Below, one piece after another: positions 7,622 to 15,857 of a stretch of DNA of 46,708 bases. The translations under genes and the position numbers were made by a program. The notes beneath the pieces are model-generated. The model saw only the letters and a list, made by a program, of their open reading frames with translations. It did not search any database and was not told the DNA's origin. Position 1 is the stretch's first letter. Every line of letters starts with the position of its first letter. Source of the stretch: Betaproteobacteria bacterium (lineage in GTDB: Bacteria; Pseudomonadota; Gammaproteobacteria; Burkholderiales; SG8-41); NCBI GenBank assembly GCA_947486575.1, contig CANKUB010000024.1, forward strand, positions 1-46,708. The letters are read 5' to 3'.

Positions 7622-8198
7622 GATGAAAGCTGAGACGACAACCGTGACACCGCAGATCAAGCCCGTGCGCCGTCTGATCACGATAGACGACGGCCCCGGC
7701 ATTCACGCCAAATCCAGATGTATCGCAGACGGCCCGTCGCCTGATGTGCGAACTGACCCCGCGCGCCCCGGATTTTCATCCACACGCATCTGGGTGACGG
7801 ACCGCACACCGGCGCGAATTGAGGGGATAACTGAAACCCTGAACCAGCCGCATACCCTTGAGCCACCGCCTGGCGGATCCGTGTGCCGGGTTGTTACGTT
7901 TCCGCCAGACGCGAGTTATAACGTTGATGCCAAAGATGTTCAGGCCTACTTTGCAGCAATGGGTTCGTCTACGTCGTCCACATACTCGAAAAGCGCGCGG
8001 CATCCCTACATGCAAAAAACACGCACCCTGGATTTTTGCCTGATCCTCGAAGGCGAGATCACATTAGTCCTAGATAAACAAGACGTTAGCCTGAAGGCGG
8101 GCGATACGATTGTGCAGCGCGGCACGAATCACGCGTGGAGCAATCGCACGAATAGACCGTGCACCATTGCGTTTTCATCGCATGACGGAAGGTTCTGA
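7611..8198 (+). CDS. Cupin-domain protein 2
   Basis: 195 residues from the ATG at 7611, which lies inside the end of the previous gene; an ATG at 7623 is an alternative. It shares IKPVRRLITIDDG with its neighbour and has a longer middle section (YFAAMGSSTSSTYSKSARHPYMQ). The cupin core is TRTLDFCLILEGEITLVLD and KAGDTIVQRGTNHAWSNRT. As in its sister, motif 1 carries T-L-D-F rather than H-x-H, and motif 2 keeps His. It most resembles the cupin at 30393, which shares the KAGDT..Q.GTNHAWSNR segment. The function is not known; candidates are a non-catalytic binding protein or an isomerase/dioxygenase-like enzyme with altered metal ligation. Confidence 0.87.
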   Translation: MKNEMKAETTTVTPQIKPVRRLITIDDGPGIHAKSRCIADGPSPDVRTDPARPGFSSTRIWVTDRTPARIEGITETLNQPHTLEPPPGGSVCRVVTFPPDASYNVDAKDVQAYFAAMGSSTSSTYSKSARHPYMQKTRTLDFCLILEGEITLVLDKQDVSLKAGDTIVQRGTNHAWSNRTNRPCTIAFSSHDGRF

Positions 8199-8260
8199 GC
8201 TATATTGATCTGCGTAATCACATTGCAATCTGAATTCACTGACTTCATAGGGGGATGGCC

Positions 8261-8974
8261 ATGAAAGATGATGGAATCAATCGGCGTGAGTTTTTAAAGG
8301 GTGCTGTAGCAGGCGGTGCGGTAGCGACGACAACCGCAGTGGGCTTGGCGCCGCAGGTAGCGGAGGCACAGCAAAAGCCAGCGGCGGCACCCGCGAACCC
8401 CGGCTACTCGTATTTGAATCTTGAAGAAGCCGCGTTTGTCGAAGCGATGGTCGATCACATGATCCCTGCAGATCAGTATTCGCCCAAGGGCACGGATCTG
8501 GGCATCAATATTTTTATTGATCGCGCATTGGCCGGCGGCTGGGGCAAGGGAGATCGTCTCTACATGCAAGGTCCTTGGAAAGTGGGCCACCCGAATCAGG
8601 GTTATCAGTTGCCTTTGAAGCCCGCTGATCTGTATCGCGCGGGCATTGCGGCCACCAATGCCTATTGCAAAAAGACGTATTCAAAATCGTTTGACCAACT
8701 GCCCGCAGCGCAAAAACAGGAAGTGCTCACCGGCTTGCAGGGCGGCAAAATCAATTTTGAAGGCGGTCTGCCCGCGCGCACGTTCTTCGGTACCATGTAT
8801 CAGACAGTGATGGAGGGCATGTTCTCCGACCCGATTTACGGCGGTAATCGTAACAAGGCCGGCTGGCGCATGATTGGCTTCCCCGGCGTAGTGGCAGTGC
8901 ATGCGCAAAACATCGAGAAGTTCCGTGACAAAAAATATGTGGTTGAGCCGCTCAGTATTTCAGACTTGAGCTAG
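8261..8974 (+). CDS. Tat-exported gluconate 2-dehydrogenase subunit 3 family protein
   Basis: 237 residues. I prefer the ATG at 8261 because the GGGGG tract (8250-8254) then sits 6 nt upstream; the ATG at 8255 touches it. The N-terminus MKDDGINRREFLKG is a twin-arginine signal, with a hydrophobic AVAGGAVATTTAVGLA stretch and an AEA-QQ cleavage site. The body (LEEAAFVEAMVDHMIPAD...PGVVAVHAQNIEKF) matches the small gamma subunit of periplasmic gluconate, sorbitol and glucose dehydrogenases. In those complexes the small subunit carries the Tat signal and escorts the signal-less GMC subunit. Three such flavoprotein genes follow directly (8983, 10799, 13031), so this one escort may serve all three. 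Confidence 0.9.
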   Translation: MKDDGINRREFLKGAVAGGAVATTTAVGLAPQVAEAQQKPAAAPANPGYSYLNLEEAAFVEAMVDHMIPADQYSPKGTDLGINIFIDRALAGGWGKGDRLYMQGPWKVGHPNQGYQLPLKPADLYRAGIAATNAYCKKTYSKSFDQLPAAQKQEVLTGLQGGKINFEGGLPARTFFGTMYQTVMEGMFSDPIYGGNRNKAGWRMIGFPGVVAVHAQNIEKFRDKKYVVEPLSISDLS

Positions 8975-8982
8975 GGGCCGTC

Positions 8983-10755
8983 ATGGCTACCAGGTTGAAG
9001 GAAGTCGATGCCGTCATCGTCGGCCTCGGCTGGACGGGCGGCATCATGGCTGCGGAATTAACCAAGGCTGGAATGAAAGTGGTGGCGCTGGAGCGCGGCG
9101 CTGATCGTGGCACCACCGATGATTACACCGTGCCCAACATACGCGACGAATTACGTTATGTGCATCGCCACGATCTGATGCAGAACACCGCGCGCGACAC
9201 GATTACCGTGCGCAATAACCCGTCGCAGGAAGCGCTGCCGATGCGCCGGCTCGGTTCGTTTCTGCCGGGTGATGGCGTCGGCGGTTCGGGCGTGCATTGG
9301 AGCGGCGTTACCTGGCGCTGGACGGATCAAGAGTTCAATGTGCGCACGATGTACGAGGAGCGCTACGGCAAGAAATTCATTCCTGAGGACATGACGATTC
9401 AGGATTGGGGCATCAGCTACGCAGAACTCGAACCGTACTATGAAAAATTCGAGTACACCGCTGCGGTGTCCGGCAAAGCGGGCAACTTGAAAGGTGTGAT
9501 TCAGCCCGGCGGAAACCCGTTTGAAGCGCCGCGCGCCCGTGACTATGCGCTGCCGCCGCTCAAAACGATACACGCCAGCCAGATGTTTAACGATGCGGCT
9601 ATCAAGCAGGGCTATCACCCGTTCCCCATACCCTGCGCGAATGCCTCGCAGGCGTACACCAACCCGGATGGACAAAAATTTGGCGCGTGCCAGTACTGCG
9701 GTTTTTGTCAGCGCTTCGGCTGTGAGGCGAATGCCAAGGGCAGCCCGCACGTTGCGGTGATTCCCGTGGCACGGCGCAGCCCGAACTTTGAGTTACGCAC
9801 GCATGCGTGGGTGACCAGGGTGATGAAAGACCCCAGCGGCAAGCGCGTCACCGGCGTGCAGTACACCAACTTGCTCAATGGCGAAGAGTATGAACAACCC
9901 GCGAACATGGTGCTGCTCACCGCCTACGCCATCAATAACGTGCATCTGATGCTGCTGTCGGGCATCGGCGAGCCGTACGATCCGGTTAGCCAGAAAGGCG
10001 TGATCGGCAAAAATTATTGTTATCAAACGGGCGTTAATGCCAATCTGTTTTTCGACGGCAAAAATTTTAACCCGTTCATGGCGGCAGGCGGATCGCGCTT
10101 TGCGATGGATGACTTTAATACCAACTGGGATTTCGACCGCGGCCCGCACGGTTTTGTCGGCGGGTTTACGCTCTCTGCGGGATTCAACACCTCGCTACCC
10201 ATCGGCAACCGACCGGTGCCCAGCGGTACGCCGCCGTGGGGCACTGGCTGGAAAGCCGCGCTGGTTAAAAATTATCAGCAGTTCATGAATATCAATTCCA
10301 GCGGCAGCGTGATGGCCAATCGCTACAACTGTTTTGATCTCGACCCCACCTACAAAAATGCGTTCGGCCAGCCGTTGATGCGCATGACTTTTGATTACAA
10401 GGCGAACGAGCAAAAGATGGGCACGCTGGCGGCGAAATTAGTTAACGATCTCGCGAAATCGATGAACCCTACCTCGTTCAACCCTGCCCGCGCGCGCGAA
10501 AGCTGGACGGTGGTGCCGTATCAAAGCACACACAACACCGGCGGCACCATCATGGGCGTCAACCCGAAGGTCAGCGCGGTAAACAAGTATTTGCAGAACT
10601 GGGATTACCACAATCTGTTTGTGATTGGCGCGAATGTGTTCCCGCACAATAACTCGTATAACCCCACCGGCCCGGTGGGGGCACTCGCGTACTGGACGGC
10701 GGATGCGATCATCAACAAGTATCAGAAAAATCCTGGCGCCCTGGTGTCAGCATGA
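8983..10755 (+). CDS. GMC-family FAD dehydrogenase large subunit 1
   Basis: 590 residues, no signal peptide. The N-terminal FAD motif VGLGWTGG is at about residues 13-20. The GMC-type GDGVGGSGVHWSG follows near 97-108 and HNTGG with the catalytic His-Asn near the C-terminus. The conserved C236-x2-C239-x2-C242-x4-C247 cluster (CQYCGFCQRFGC) resembles that of gluconate 2-dehydrogenase flavoprotein subunits and may hold an iron-sulfur centre that passes electrons to the cytochrome. It should oxidise a sugar, sugar acid or alcohol in the periplasm, exported with the Tat-tagged subunit 8 nt upstream. The substrate is unknown. It is a close paralogue of the genes at 10799 and 13031. Confidence 0.92.
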   Translation: MATRLKEVDAVIVGLGWTGGIMAAELTKAGMKVVALERGADRGTTDDYTVPNIRDELRYVHRHDLMQNTARDTITVRNNPSQEALPMRRLGSFLPGDGVGGSGVHWSGVTWRWTDQEFNVRTMYEERYGKKFIPEDMTIQDWGISYAELEPYYEKFEYTAAVSGKAGNLKGVIQPGGNPFEAPRARDYALPPLKTIHASQMFNDAAIKQGYHPFPIPCANASQAYTNPDGQKFGACQYCGFCQRFGCEANAKGSPHVAVIPVARRSPNFELRTHAWVTRVMKDPSGKRVTGVQYTNLLNGEEYEQPANMVLLTAYAINNVHLMLLSGIGEPYDPVSQKGVIGKNYCYQTGVNANLFFDGKNFNPFMAAGGSRFAMDDFNTNWDFDRGPHGFVGGFTLSAGFNTSLPIGNRPVPSGTPPWGTGWKAALVKNYQQFMNINSSGSVMANRYNCFDLDPTYKNAFGQPLMRMTFDYKANEQKMGTLAAKLVNDLAKSMNPTSFNPARARESWTVVPYQSTHNTGGTIMGVNPKVSAVNKYLQNWDYHNLFVIGANVFPHNNSYNPTGPVGALAYWTADAIINKYQKNPGALVSA

Positions 10756-10798
10756 GTTTCCGCATAAAAAACAATACAAAGCATTCAGGGGGAAGTTC

Positions 10799-12571
10799 AT
10801 GGTAACCAAACTGAAAGAAGTCGATGCTGTCATCGTGGGCCTCGGCTGGACCGGCGGCATACTCGCCAAAGAGTTGACGCAGGCCGGGCTGAAGGTGGTG
10901 GCGCTTGAGCGCGGCGTGAATCGCAGCACAGCCGAAGATTACGCCGTGCCGGGCGTGCGTGACGAGCTGCGCTTTGTGCATCGCCACGATCTGATGCAGA
11001 ACACCTCGCGCGACACGCTGACCGTGCGCAACAACATCAAACAGGAAGCGTTGCCGATGCGGCGGCTGGGTTCGTTTTTGCCTGGCGATGGCGTGGGCGG
11101 CTCCGGCGTACACTGGAGCGGCCACACCTGGCGCTGGACGGATAATGAATTCAAAATACGTTCCTTATACGAGGAGCGCCACGGCAAGAATTACATTCCT
11201 GACGACATGACGATTCAGGATTGGGGCATCACCTATGCCGAGCTTGAGCCGTATTACGACAAATTTGAATACACCGCAGCCGTATCAGGCAAGGCGGGCA
11301 ACATCAAGGGCGTGATTCAGCCCGGCGGCAATGTATTTGAAGCGCCGCGCGCACGCGAGTATGCACTGCCCGCGTTGAAAACCATTCTGGCGAGCCAGAT
11401 GTTCAACGATACCGCGAAAAACATGGGCTATCACCCGTTTCCGCGGCCCAGCGCGAATGCGTCGCAGGCGTATACCAACCCGGACGGATCGAAGTTCGGC
11501 GCGTGCCAGTATTGCGGCTTTTGCCAGCGCTTCGGCTGCGAGGCCAACGCCAAAGGCAGCGCGCACATCACGGTGATACCGATTGCCATGGCCAGCCCGA
11601 ATTTTGAGTTGCGCACCAATGCGTGGGTAACTAAAATTTTGAAAGACCCCGCCAGCAAGCGCGTCACCGGTGTGCTGTATACCAACTTGCTCAACGGCGA
11701 GGAGTACGAGCAACCGGCGAGCATGGTGCTGCTTACGGCCTATGCGATTAATAACGTGCATCTGATGCTGCTGTCAGGTATCGGCGAGCCGTACGATCCG
11801 GTCAGTCAAAAAGGCGTCATCGGCAAAAATTATTGTTATCAAACAGGTGTCGGTGCGAACCTCTTTTTCGACGGCAGAAACTTTAATCCGTTCATGTCGG
11901 CGGGCGGCTCGAACCACACCATCGACGATTTCAACGCCAACTGGGGCTTTGATCGCGGCCCGCACGGTTATGTCGGCGGCTTTACCATCGGCGCGGGATT
12001 TAATACGTCGTTGCCGATTGGCAACCGGCCGGTGCCGAGCGGCACGCCGCAGTGGGGCACCGCGTGGAAAGCTGCGCAAGCGAAGAGCTATCAAACCTCG
12101 ATGAATATCGGCGCCAGCGGCAGCGTGATGGCCAATCGTTACAACTACTTTGATCTTGACCCCACCTACAAAAATGCGTTCGGCCAGCCGTTGATGCGCA
12201 TGACTTTTGATTACAAGCCGAATGAGCACAAGATGGGCGTTCTCGCGGCGAAACTGGTGAATGACATAGCCGCAGCGATGAATCCCCTCTCGTTCAATCG
12301 TGCTACGTCGCGCGAAAGCTGGACGGTGGTGCCGTATCAGAGCACGCACAACACCGGCGGCACCATCATGGGCGTCAACCCCAAGGTCAGCGCGCTGAAC
12401 CGGTACTTGCAGAATTGGGATTATCACAATCTGTTTGTGGTGGGGGCGAACGTGTTCCCGCACAACGGCTCGTATAACCCGACCGGCCCGGTGGGCGCGC
12501 TCGCGTACTGGACTGCCGATGCGATTAAAAATCGGTATATGAAAAATCCTGGACCTTTGGTTCAAGCATAG
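10799..12571 (+). CDS. GMC-family FAD dehydrogenase large subunit 2
   Basis: 590 residues. The ATG at 10799 is chosen because it has a GGGGGAAG ribosome site and aligns with the first residues of the paralogues (KLKEVDAVIVGLGWTGG). In-frame sequence further upstream lies inside the previous gene. It is nearly colinear with subunit 1, with the same FAD motif, GDGVGGSGVHWSG, CQYCGFCQRFGC cluster and STHNTGGTIMGVNP end. Differences concentrate in substrate-side segments, for example GAGFNTSLPIG and the HTIDDFNANWGFDRG region, so it may accept a different substrate. It is 43 nt behind subunit 1 and 11 nt before the cytochrome c gene, hence probably in the same operon. Confidence 0.92.
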   Translation: MVTKLKEVDAVIVGLGWTGGILAKELTQAGLKVVALERGVNRSTAEDYAVPGVRDELRFVHRHDLMQNTSRDTLTVRNNIKQEALPMRRLGSFLPGDGVGGSGVHWSGHTWRWTDNEFKIRSLYEERHGKNYIPDDMTIQDWGITYAELEPYYDKFEYTAAVSGKAGNIKGVIQPGGNVFEAPRAREYALPALKTILASQMFNDTAKNMGYHPFPRPSANASQAYTNPDGSKFGACQYCGFCQRFGCEANAKGSAHITVIPIAMASPNFELRTNAWVTKILKDPASKRVTGVLYTNLLNGEEYEQPASMVLLTAYAINNVHLMLLSGIGEPYDPVSQKGVIGKNYCYQTGVGANLFFDGRNFNPFMSAGGSNHTIDDFNANWGFDRGPHGYVGGFTIGAGFNTSLPIGNRPVPSGTPQWGTAWKAAQAKSYQTSMNIGASGSVMANRYNYFDLDPTYKNAFGQPLMRMTFDYKPNEHKMGVLAAKLVNDIAAAMNPLSFNRATSRESWTVVPYQSTHNTGGTIMGVNPKVSALNRYLQNWDYHNLFVVGANVFPHNGSYNPTGPVGALAYWTADAIKNRYMKNPGPLVQA

Positions 12572-12582
12572 GGAGAACAAAT

Positions 12583-12954
12583 ATGAAAACATTGATTCAA
12601 GGTTTGGTTGCCGTTGCACTGGTTAACGGTGGTGCGGCATTTGCACAAGACGCAACGCGCGGCGAAAAATTGTTCAACGAGTGTGCGGCGTGCCACTCGC
12701 CCGATCGCGCAGCGAAAGACACCGTTGGCCCGTCGCTGCATGGTGTGGTCGGGCGCAAGGCGGGCGAAGGCACGGAATTTCGTTACTCGCCGGCGATGAA
12801 GCGCAGCGGTATTACCTGGAGTTCGGATACGCTTAACTCTTTTATTAGTGATCCGCAGAAACTCGTGCCGGGCAATCGCATGCCGTACTCCGGTTTGCCG
12901 GAAGCGAAAGATCGCGCCGACTTAATCGCCTATCTACAGGCAACCATGAAGTAA
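12583..12954 (+). CDS. Class I monohaem cytochrome c (c2-like), dehydrogenase electron acceptor
   Basis: 123 residues with a Sec signal peptide ending AAFAQ. The haem motif CAACH is at 34-38, with TVGPSLHGVVGRKAG after it and the Met axial ligand in NRMPYSG (M100), the pattern of cytochrome c2/c550. It has a GGAG ribosome site. Family gluconate and fructose dehydrogenases usually use a triheme membrane cytochrome; here the cluster supplies a small soluble monohaem protein. It likely takes electrons from the GMC subunits and delivers them to a terminal oxidase. It sits between the second and third flavoprotein genes. Confidence 0.93.
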   Translation: MKTLIQGLVAVALVNGGAAFAQDATRGEKLFNECAACHSPDRAAKDTVGPSLHGVVGRKAGEGTEFRYSPAMKRSGITWSSDTLNSFISDPQKLVPGNRMPYSGLPEAKDRADLIAYLQATMK

Positions 12955-12967
12955 CGGTGGAAGTAAT

Positions 12968-13001
12968 ATAAGTAATTGTTTTTATTTATATTTTTGTAAT
13001 T
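12968..13001 (+). repeat. Dispersed AT-rich motif, copy 4
   Basis: ATAAGTAATTGTTTTTATTT then ATATTTTTGTAATT. This is the closest match to copy 9 (34608-34641): the two agree from TAA through to the terminal GTAATT apart from a few changes. It lies in the 76-nt gap between the cytochrome and the third GMC gene. Confidence 0.55.
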
Positions 13002-13030
13002 CTGTTGCCGAATATTTCGGGGAGGAAGTG

Positions 13031-14797
13031 ATGGCGACCAAACTAAAAGAAGTTGATGTGGTGCTGGTGGGGATGGGCTGGACCGGCGGTATTCTGGCCA
13101 AAGAATTAAGCGAAGCGGGCATGAAGGTCGTGGGCCTGGAGCGCGGCGCGATGCGCTCCACAGCGGAAGATTTTTCCGTCCCGCGTATCCGCGATGATCT
13201 GCGCTTCGGCTCGCGCAACGATCTGATGCAAGACCCCGCCAAAGACACGCTCACCATCCGCAACAACCCGAAGCAGGATGCGCTGCCGATGCGCAGGCTC
13301 GGTTCGTTTCTGCCGGGGCAAGGCGTGGGTGGAGCGGGGTCGCACTGGAACGGCGTTACCTGGCGCTGGAGTGATAACGAACTTAAAGTGCGTACGCTCT
13401 ACGAAGAAAAGTACGGCAAAAAATACATCCCTGACGATATGACGATTCAGGATTGGGGCATCACGTATGCCGAGCTTGAGCCTTATTACGAGAAATTCGA
13501 GCGCACTGCGGGCGTCTCTGGCAAGGCCGGCAACCTCAAAGGCGTCGTGCAAAAAGGCGGCAACCGCTTTGAAGCCCCACGCCAAAACGAATACGCATTG
13601 CCGCCGCTAAAATCAACGCAGGCGGGTCTAATGTTTGCAGAGGCAGCGGAAAAGGCGGGCTACAACCCATTCCCGCGTCCGGTGGCGAATGCGTCGCAAG
13701 CCTATACCAATCCAGATGGCGCAAAATTTGGCGCATGCCAGTATTGCGGCTTTTGTGAGCGCTTTGGCTGCGAATCCAACGCCAAGGGCAGCCCGCATTT
13801 CACCGTGATACCGATTGCCATGCGCAATCCGAATTTTGAGTTGCGCACGAATATGTGGGTTACCAGGGTAAACAAGGATTCAACCGGCAAAAAAGTCACC
13901 GGCGTGACGTACACCAACACCTTGAATGGTGAAGAGTTCGAGCAACCCGCAGGCATGGTGATACTCACCGCCTATGCGATCAACAACGTGCATATCATGC
14001 TGCTGTCGCAGATCGGTCAACCGTACGATCCGGTGACGCAAAAAGGTGTTGTCGGTAAAAATTATTGCTATCAAACGGGGGCGGGTGCGACGCTGTTTTT
14101 CGACAATCACCATTTCAACCCGTTCATGTCTACCGGCGGCTCGAATTTCGGCATAGATGATTTTCACGCTAACTTTGAGTTTGATCGCTCAAAGTATGGC
14201 TACATCGGCGGTGCTACGGTGGGTGGTGGTATGACTAATGGTCGGCCTATCACCTATCGCCCCGTACCCAGCGGCACGCCGCAATGGGGCTCGGCGTGGA
14301 AAGGGGCGACTGCCAAGTGGTACAACAGCGCGATGAGCATCGGCTCCAGCGGCAGCGTGATGGCCAATCGCTACAACTATTACGATCTTGACCCCACCTA
14401 CAAAAATGCCTTCAACCAACCGCTGATGCGCATGACCTTCGACTACAAGGAAAACGAGCATAAGATGGGTCGCCATATCGCGCAAGTGATTAACGATCTG
14501 GCGAAATCGATGAGTCCCACTTCATTCAACCCGGCCACGATGCGCGAAAGCTGGACCGTGGTGCCGTATCAAAGTACGCACAACACCGGTGGCACCATCA
14601 TGGGCACAAGCCCCGGCAACAGCGTGGTGAATAAATATCTGCAAAGCTGGGATTGCCACAATCTTTTTGTGATGGGTGCGGGCGTGTTCCCGCATAACGC
14701 GGCCTACAACCCCACCGGACCGGTGGGCGCGCTCGCGTATTGGGCGGCGGACGCAATCAAGAATCGCTATGTGAAGAATCCGGGGATGCTGGTTTAA
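13031..14797 (+). CDS. GMC-family FAD dehydrogenase large subunit 3
   Basis: 588 residues from an ATG at 13031 with a strong GGAGGAAG site just upstream. The FAD motif VGMGWTGG, GQGVGGAGSHWNG, four-Cys cluster CQYCGFCERFGC and STHNTGGTIMGTSP are all kept. It is the most diverged of the three paralogues: GDGVGGSGVHWSG has become GQGVGGAGSHWNG, and a glycine-rich stretch GGATVGGGMTNGRP replaces the corresponding loop. This suggests a different substrate while keeping the same electron route. It is separated from the upstream genes by an AT-rich motif copy, so it may also have its own promoter. Confidence 0.92.
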   Translation: MATKLKEVDVVLVGMGWTGGILAKELSEAGMKVVGLERGAMRSTAEDFSVPRIRDDLRFGSRNDLMQDPAKDTLTIRNNPKQDALPMRRLGSFLPGQGVGGAGSHWNGVTWRWSDNELKVRTLYEEKYGKKYIPDDMTIQDWGITYAELEPYYEKFERTAGVSGKAGNLKGVVQKGGNRFEAPRQNEYALPPLKSTQAGLMFAEAAEKAGYNPFPRPVANASQAYTNPDGAKFGACQYCGFCERFGCESNAKGSPHFTVIPIAMRNPNFELRTNMWVTRVNKDSTGKKVTGVTYTNTLNGEEFEQPAGMVILTAYAINNVHIMLLSQIGQPYDPVTQKGVVGKNYCYQTGAGATLFFDNHHFNPFMSTGGSNFGIDDFHANFEFDRSKYGYIGGATVGGGMTNGRPITYRPVPSGTPQWGSAWKGATAKWYNSAMSIGSSGSVMANRYNYYDLDPTYKNAFNQPLMRMTFDYKENEHKMGRHIAQVINDLAKSMSPTSFNPATMRESWTVVPYQSTHNTGGTIMGTSPGNSVVNKYLQSWDCHNLFVMGAGVFPHNAAYNPTGPVGALAYWAADAIKNRYVKNPGMLV

Positions 14798-14873
14798 ATA
14801 GGGCGTGCGGCGGCAACAAGGGAACACTTGAGCCGCACGCCATATGACTTCAACCTGACTGTCCTCCTTGGTA

Positions 14874-15857
14874 ATGATGTTGATGACTCGCGTGCATTTG
14901 TTGTTCCGTCTCTTATTCGTAGCCGCTGTCGTTGTTGCCGGGCACGTGCATGCACAAAGCTACCCCGCCAAACCCGTCAGAATCCTGATTCCAGTCCCCG
15001 CAGGCGGCACGGTAGACGTACTCGCACGCATGCTGACGCCCGCAATGTCCAATCTGCTAGGCCAGCAAATGGTGATCGACAATCGTGGCGGCGCGGGCGG
15101 CTTGATCGGTACCGAGCTTGCCGCCAAAGCTGCGCCCGATGGCTATACGTTGCTGATGTGCAGCCAGGGGCCGATCACCATTGTGCCGCATCTGCAAAAG
15201 AACGTGCCCTACGACACGCTGCGCGATTTCACTGCCGTGAGCCTGATTTCCGCCGGGCCGTATCTGCTGGTGACACAGCCCAACGCGCCGTTCAAAACCA
15301 TTAAGGAACTCATCGCAGCAGCGAAGGCCGAGCCGGGCAAAATCAATTACGCCTCTGCGGGCAGCGGCGCGCCCAATCATCTGGCGAGCGAACAGTTCAA
15401 AAACATGGCGGGCATCAACCTGCTGCATGTGCCGTACAAGGGCGCACCGCAAAGCGTGACCGACGTGCTGGGCGGCCACGTGCGCTTGAATTTCGGTTCG
15501 ATACCGCCGCTGTCGCCGCACATCAAAGCGGGGCGTTTGCGCGCGCTGGGCGTGTCGAGCGCGAAACGCGCGTCGCAAATGCCCGATCTTCCAACCATCA
15601 GCGAAGCGGGCGTGCCGGGCTACGAGTTCTACGCATGGTTTGGCATGCTAGCGCCAGCGAAAACGCCAAAGCCTTATCTCGCACGCATACACGAAACGTT
15701 GTTGAAGGCCTTACGCGCGCCGGAAACCGCCAGCCAGTTTGAAGCGCAGGGCGCTGACCCCGTGGGCAACGGCCCCGAGGAATTCGCAGTGTTTTTAAAG
15801 CGCGAGTACGATAAATACGCGAGCGTGGTGAAGACAGCAGGGCTGCGCATTGAGTAG
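14874..15857 (+). CDS. Bug/TctC-family periplasmic solute receptor 3
   Basis: About 327 residues. Several ATGs are possible at 14874, 14877 and 14883; none has a strong ribosome site. The signal peptide (LLFRLLFVAAVVVAGHVHAQ) is followed by SYPAKPVRILIPVPAGGTVDVLAR, then QQMVIDNRGGAGGLIGTELA, APDGYTLLMCSQGP, LLHVPYKGAPQSVTDVLGGHVRL and AGRLRALGVSSAKR. All family landmarks are intact, so it should be functional. It directly precedes a decayed paralogue in the same direction, so the pair looks like an old tandem duplication. Confidence 0.92.
   Translation: MMLMTRVHLLFRLLFVAAVVVAGHVHAQSYPAKPVRILIPVPAGGTVDVLARMLTPAMSNLLGQQMVIDNRGGAGGLIGTELAAKAAPDGYTLLMCSQGPITIVPHLQKNVPYDTLRDFTAVSLISAGPYLLVTQPNAPFKTIKELIAAAKAEPGKINYASAGSGAPNHLASEQFKNMAGINLLHVPYKGAPQSVTDVLGGHVRLNFGSIPPLSPHIKAGRLRALGVSSAKRASQMPDLPTISEAGVPGYEFYAWFGMLAPAKTPKPYLARIHETLLKALRAPETASQFEAQGADPVGNGPEEFAVFLKREYDKYASVVKTAGLRIE

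Noticed and set aside
10625-10798. Upstream extension of the second GMC gene (648 residues)
   Set aside because: It overlaps the first GMC gene; a good ribosome site and alignment to paralogues support 10799.
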